A DNA stretch of 9,441 nucleotides from Clostridia bacterium (lineage in GTDB: Bacteria > Bacillota > Clostridia > Oscillospirales > Acutalibacteraceae). The translations under genes and the position numbers were made by a program. The stretch is taken from the NCBI GenBank assembly GCA_017519685.1, contig JAFWRV010000272.1, forward strand, positions 1 through 9,441, read 5' to 3'. Shown here piece by piece: positions 5,820 to 9,441 of this stretch (positions are counted from its first letter, which is position 1; each line of letters starts with the position of its first letter). Below the pieces are notes generated by a model. The model made no database searches and was not told the origin of the DNA. It saw only the letters and a program-made list of their open reading frames with translations.

Positions 5820-8800
5820 ATGAAAAACGCAAAACGAATTCTTTCCCTGATTCTCACAGCTCTGATTATTTCAAGCTGTGCGGCATTGGCGTACGGCGAA
5901 TCTTTTCCTATTGTCTATTTCTATATAGGCGAAGATCGTGTAAAAACAGTCGACATCGAAAATTTCGGACCGATTGAATATATCGACGAATCGGATCCCG
6001 CTATTCCGGATTATTATACCATTTCAGGGTGGTACAGAGATCCGGAGTTAACCGAGGATTCAAAATGGAATTTTGAAACCGACACGGTGAATGACTTTGA
6101 TGTTGATCTTTATGCAAAATATGTAGGACCGTGTACAGTCAGCGTATATAATTCACCCGACGCAACAGAACCGAGTTGTTCGTGGAAGTATAAAAAAGGT
6201 TCACTGATAAATGATTCCGAAAGATATTGCCAAATTATATTAACCTCAGATGATTATGATTATCCGGCGGCAGAAGGATGGTACACATCCCCCGATCTGA
6301 CAGAAGATACCCGTTGGAATTTTGCAGCCGACAGATTATCAACCGATATCTCTCTTTATCCTGAAATAGTTGAGGGATGCCGGGTCTATTTTACTGCGTC
6401 TCTCAGTGACGATGGCGTCGGATCCGAAACCCCGAGTACATGTATAATTGTTCCGACCGGCTCGGTTCTTGTTGATTATCTTCCTGATTACCCGCTGCCG
6501 AAATTGAATAACGAACACGGTTACATCTTTAACGGATATTACCTTGAAGATGAATACTGGGATTTGGAAACAGACACAGTTGATGAGGATAGTATGACAT
6601 TGGAAGCGCTTTATCTGGCGCCGCACAATGTTACATTTGAATATAACTGTGAATATACTCTCAATGAATATAACAGCACAACCGGAGAGTATGAGGCGCA
6701 AACCGTTACCGGTCGCACAGTAGGCGTCGGTGAGGGTCTGCTTGATCCCAAATATCTTGACAATCCCCGCGAAGGTTACGGCTTTGCCGGATGGTACAAG
6801 GACGAAGGACTTACCAGTCAATGGGATTTCGATACCGACACTGTAACCGGCGATGTCACTCTTTACGCAAAATGGACTGAAGACGAATACAATGTTTATT
6901 TTTGTTCAGATAATCCGGGAAATACAATAACAAGAAAACTTAAACCGATTAAATTTACAAAAGATACCTTAGAGGAAATAAAACTGCCCTCTGTTATTGA
7001 CGGTGACGACGGCGTCATCATCGAATCATGGGCAATCAGAAACCCCAAATTCCCCAACGACCGCCCGATTCGTGATGAAGAAGTGTTAGACATCATACGT
7101 GATTTAGGCAAAAATGACCGTCTGACCGACCTTACCCTGAGACCTGTCCGCGCACGCGGTTATACAGTAAGCTTTGATGCGAACGGTCACGGAAACAACC
7201 CCGATGATGTGAGAGTTCGCCTCGGCAGAGCCTTGGTTTTACCCGTCCTGGATCCTGTTGACGGTTTTTCTTTCGAAGGATGGTACAAAGAGAAAGAATG
7301 TAATAACAAATGGACCGACAGTGATATTGTCACGGAAAACATTACTCTTTACGCGAAATGGACAGAAAATGAGAAATATAAATTAACGGTTGATTATGAT
7401 AACGGCGAAGATCCGGAAGTAACCGAAATACCCGCCGGCGCCGCTGTACCCGCTATTGCCGATCCGGTAAAACGCGGCTATACATTCGCAGGCTGGGATC
7501 CCGAGATGCCCGAAACAATGCCCGCAAGCGATCTTACGGTAAAAGCATTGTGGATAGAAAATGAGAAATATACATTAACAGTTGATTTCGATAACGACGA
7601 AGAATCGGCTGTATATGAACTCGAAGCCGGCGCCGCAATACCCGCTATTGCCGACCCCGAAAAAGCCGGCTTTACATTCGCAGGCTGGGAAGACGATATG
7701 CCCGAAACAATGCCCGCACACAATCTTACCATAACGGCGATATGGATAGAAAATGAGAAATATAAATTAACAGTTGATTTCGATAACGGTGAAGAACCGA
7801 AAGTAACCGAAATTGCCGCCGGTGCCGCTATACCCGCTATTGCCGACCCGGAAAGAGGCGGATACAAGTTCGCGGGCTGGGATCCCGAGATGCCCGGAAC
7901 AATGCCTGCCGACGATTTAACCGTCAAGGCGACCTGGGTGAAAGTATATACTTTGACAATCGATCCTGCCAACGGCGACAACAAGGTTGTCCGTTATTAT
8001 GAGGCAGATGAACCCGTCTCCGAAACTGACAATCCGAGCACATTCCTGCCCAACGGGAATGATCCGACCAGATTCGGCTGTACATTTGCAGGATGGAGTC
8101 AGAAGCTGCCCCCAAAAATGCCCGCAAACAATGTGACAATTTCGGCAAAATGGAGCTATATTGAAGGAACATTGATACCGGTCAGACTTTCAAACAGCGA
8201 TTATGTTGAAGATGAAACCATATATGTGGAAATAGGTTCAAAAGCAGATAATCTGCCGGTTTACGAAGCTGTAAAGAAGTACACCGGCCTTATTGCAAAA
8301 TACTATTTACCTGAAGGGTGGTACACCGACAGCGGTTTCCGGACGAAATTCAATCCCGATACCATTATTGACGCTCCTACCGTTCTTTATTCAAAATGGG
8401 TTGAAGCTTGCACCGTAACTGTAAAGTATAACAGTTCTTCTTATGAAGACAAAACAGTTTATGTCGCAAAAGGCACCGCATTGAACACGATTCTCGACAC
8501 TCCTCAGGACACCGATAAATTTGATTTCATCGGCTGGTACAGTGACAGCAACTTTAAAACTCCCGTTGATCCGGATACGGTTATTAACTCCGGCTTAACC
8601 GTCTATGCAAAATGGGGCAGCAAAAATACAATAGTTGACACCGCAACCGGTATCATGGTTGATTTCGGCAACAATGAAGTTCCCGAAAACCTTGAGCTTC
8701 TGGTTAAAGAGCTTGACAAAACGCAGGCGCTTAAAGATAAAGCCGAATGCTATCTGCTGATAACATCATTCCTGAACGGTCAGGCGTATGATATTTCTCT

Positions 8801-9374
8801 TCTTCTCGACGGGAAGGAATATCAACCTGATACTCCGGTCAAGATTATGATTCCCATACCGGAATCCCTTAAGAACAGTATATTAAGCGTAATACACTTT
8901 ACAGATTCCGGATCATTTGATACTATCAGTGCTAACATAGAAGAATACGACGGCGTTGATTACGCTGTGTTTACAGTAAATCATTTCAGCACATTTATTC
9001 TCGGCAAGACAAGCGATATTCCCGAAGTCAGCGTTAAGGTTGCCGCGGAAAAGAAGGTTTATAACAAATCAAAGGTTAAAATAACCGCTGAGGCAACAGG
9101 CGCGCCCGAAGGAACATACGTTGCAATTTATGTTGACGGAAAACAGGTAGCAAAGGGCGACAACAAGAGCGTAACCTATGACGCGGGCAAAATCATAGAC
9201 GACATCAATTACACTGTTGCAATTGTTGACAAAAACGATAATGTTCAAAAATCCGCAGACGGAAAAGACTTAGCCAAGGACGGAAAAGTTTCTGTCAAGA
9301 AGGGTTTCTTTGACAAAATAATTGCTTTCTTCCTGTCGCTGTTCGGCTTACTCAAAGAAGAAATCAAACCGTAA
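5820..9374 (+). CDS. Large exported InlB B-repeat (Listeria-Bacteroides repeat) protein
   Basis: An 1184-residue exported protein, probably at the cell surface or released. Residues 1-26 are a signal sequence with two possible readings: type I cleavage after 'ALA' (22-24) or a lipobox I17-S-S-C20. About twelve modules follow, each ending in a variant of 'FxGWY...TVTLYAKW'. Ends visible include W352, W514, W578, W642, W706, W778, W860 and W932; the early modules and the one before residue 447 are degenerate. Modules 7-9 (515-706) are exactly 64 residues each and share a 'GWDPEMPETMPASDLTVKA' form. Residues about 937-1066 form a beta-rich domain ending 'VNHFSTFILG', common in clostridial surface proteins. 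An Ig-like region follows (1068-1160), then a hydrophobic/amphipathic tail 'FFDKIIAFFLSLFGLLK' (1163-1179). There is no LPXTG motif, S-layer domain or enzymatic domain. InlB-type repeats usually serve as spacers or adhesion modules; the ligand is unknown. It is a single-gene transcript with its own strong promoter. Confidence 0.88.
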   Translation: MKNAKRILSLILTALIISSCAALAYGESFPIVYFYIGEDRVKTVDIENFGPIEYIDESDPAIPDYYTISGWYRDPELTEDSKWNFETDTVNDFDVDLYAKYVGPCTVSVYNSPDATEPSCSWKYKKGSLINDSERYCQIILTSDDYDYPAAEGWYTSPDLTEDTRWNFAADRLSTDISLYPEIVEGCRVYFTASLSDDGVGSETPSTCIIVPTGSVLVDYLPDYPLPKLNNEHGYIFNGYYLEDEYWDLETDTVDEDSMTLEALYLAPHNVTFEYNCEYTLNEYNSTTGEYEAQTVTGRTVGVGEGLLDPKYLDNPREGYGFAGWYKDEGLTSQWDFDTDTVTGDVTLYAKWTEDEYNVYFCSDNPGNTITRKLKPIKFTKDTLEEIKLPSVIDGDDGVIIESWAIRNPKFPNDRPIRDEEVLDIIRDLGKNDRLTDLTLRPVRARGYTVSFDANGHGNNPDDVRVRLGRALVLPVLDPVDGFSFEGWYKEKECNNKWTDSDIVTENITLYAKWTENEKYKLTVDYDNGEDPEVTEIPAGAAVPAIADPVKRGYTFAGWDPEMPETMPASDLTVKALWIENEKYTLTVDFDNDEESAVYELEAGAAIPAIADPEKAGFTFAGWEDDMPETMPAHNLTITAIWIENEKYKLTVDFDNGEEPKVTEIAAGAAIPAIADPERGGYKFAGWDPEMPGTMPADDLTVKATWVKVYTLTIDPANGDNKVVRYYEADEPVSETDNPSTFLPNGNDPTRFGCTFAGWSQKLPPKMPANNVTISAKWSYIEGTLIPVRLSNSDYVEDETIYVEIGSKADNLPVYEAVKKYTGLIAKYYLPEGWYTDSGFRTKFNPDTIIDAPTVLYSKWVEACTVTVKYNSSSYEDKTVYVAKGTALNTILDTPQDTDKFDFIGWYSDSNFKTPVDPDTVINSGLTVYAKWGSKNTIVDTATGIMVDFGNNEVPENLELLVKELDKTQALKDKAECYLLITSFLNGQAYDISLLLDGKEYQPDTPVKIMIPIPESLKNSILSVIHFTDSGSFDTISANIEEYDGVDYAVFTVNHFSTFILGKTSDIPEVSVKVAAEKKVYNKSKVKITAEATGAPEGTYVAIYVDGKQVAKGDNKSVTYDAGKIIDDINYTVAIVDKNDNVQKSADGKDLAKDGKVSVKKGFFDKIIAFFLSLFGLLKEEIKP
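7362..7937 (+). repeat. Three tandem 192-bp coding repeats
   Basis: Units at 7362-7553, 7554-7745 and 7746-7937 each encode 64 residues and end on a conserved Trp codon. The motif GAAAATGAGAAATATA recurs at 7365, 7557 and 7749, exactly 192 nt apart. DNA identity is highest at the start of each unit and around the 'AGAAIPAIADP' segment, including synonymous positions, which points to recent duplication or homogenisation. The modules before and after differ in length and sequence. Confidence 0.9.
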
Positions 9375-9398
9375 AAATCTGTTAACCGATGCATGTTA

Positions 9399-9433
9399 AC
9401 CCGCTCCTGTGCGCAATGCGCACAGGAGCGGGT
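9399..9433 (+). terminator. Long hairpin after the repeat-protein gene (probable terminator)
   Basis: ACCCGCTCCTGTGCGC (9399-9414), loop AAT, GCGCACAGGAGCGGGT (9418-9433) is a perfect 16-bp stem 24 nt after the stop codon. The following bases CTTACTGA are a poor U-tract, so termination may be weak or factor-assisted. A direct repeat TGTTAAC (9380-9386 and 9394-9400) precedes and partly overlaps it. Confidence 0.6.
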
Positions 9434-9441
9434 CTTACTGA

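Noticed and set aside
6339..6821. 160-codon open frame on the minus strand
   Set aside because: It is antisense to the InlB-repeat gene, has no start signal and no family motif.
7362..7937. CRISPR array or mobile-element repeats
   Set aside because: The repeats are 192-bp in-frame coding units without spacers and are explained by protein modules.
7478..7984. 168-codon minus-strand frame with repeated SAIAGIAAPA-like segments
   Set aside because: Its internal repeats simply mirror the 192-bp repeats of the real gene on the other strand.

Overview
This window looks like a piece of a chromosome from a Gram-positive, probably uncultured gut member of the Clostridia (Oscillospiraceae/Ruminococcaceae-like). 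The basis is indirect: strong AGGAGG-type ribosome binding sites, moderate GC, compact T-tailed hairpin terminators, Sec signal peptides, and a large secreted protein built from InlB-type B-repeats. I cannot place the species from sequence alone. There are no RNA genes, transposases, phage genes or CRISPR arrays.

Layout, left to right. (1) The window opens inside an Sfp-type 4'-phosphopantetheinyl transferase gene (5' end cut by the window edge), followed 20 nt later by a glycerophosphodiester phosphodiesterase-like gene; both are on the + strand. (2) A perfect 11-bp bidirectional terminator (1317-1342) separates this pair from a convergent two-gene minus-strand operon of amidohydrolase-2 family TIM-barrel proteins. 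The promoter-distal one keeps its metal ligands. The promoter-proximal one has lost all of them and looks like a pseudoenzyme. (3) A compact divergent intergenic region (about 90 nt) carries back-to-back promoters that appear to share a single palindromic -35 hexamer. It drives the amidohydrolase pair leftwards and, rightwards, a DegT/DnrJ/EryC1/StrS-type PLP aminotransferase gene. That aminotransferase gene is broken by one in-frame TAG at codon 79, with the frame otherwise intact. Its stop codon overlaps the start of a secreted LCAT-like alpha/beta hydrolase, which ends at a clear terminator. (4) The last third is a single gene with a perfect-consensus TTGACA-17-TATAAT promoter and a roughly 105-nt leader. 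It encodes a 1184-residue exported protein with about twelve InlB-B-like modules, three of which are exact-length 192-bp tandem repeats, then a beta-rich domain, an Ig-like domain and a hydrophobic/amphipathic C-terminal helix in place of an LPXTG anchor.

How the genes may fit together. The divergent block (aminotransferase and hydrolase on one side, active plus inactive amidohydrolases on the other) looks like a co-regulated small-molecule locus, perhaps for an amino sugar or cyclitol, but the substrate cannot be read from the sequence. The in-frame TAG suggests either that this strain is losing the locus, that the base is an error, or that TAG is recoded; the window alone does not decide. 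The repeat protein is an independent transcription unit and is probably a surface or extracellular protein.
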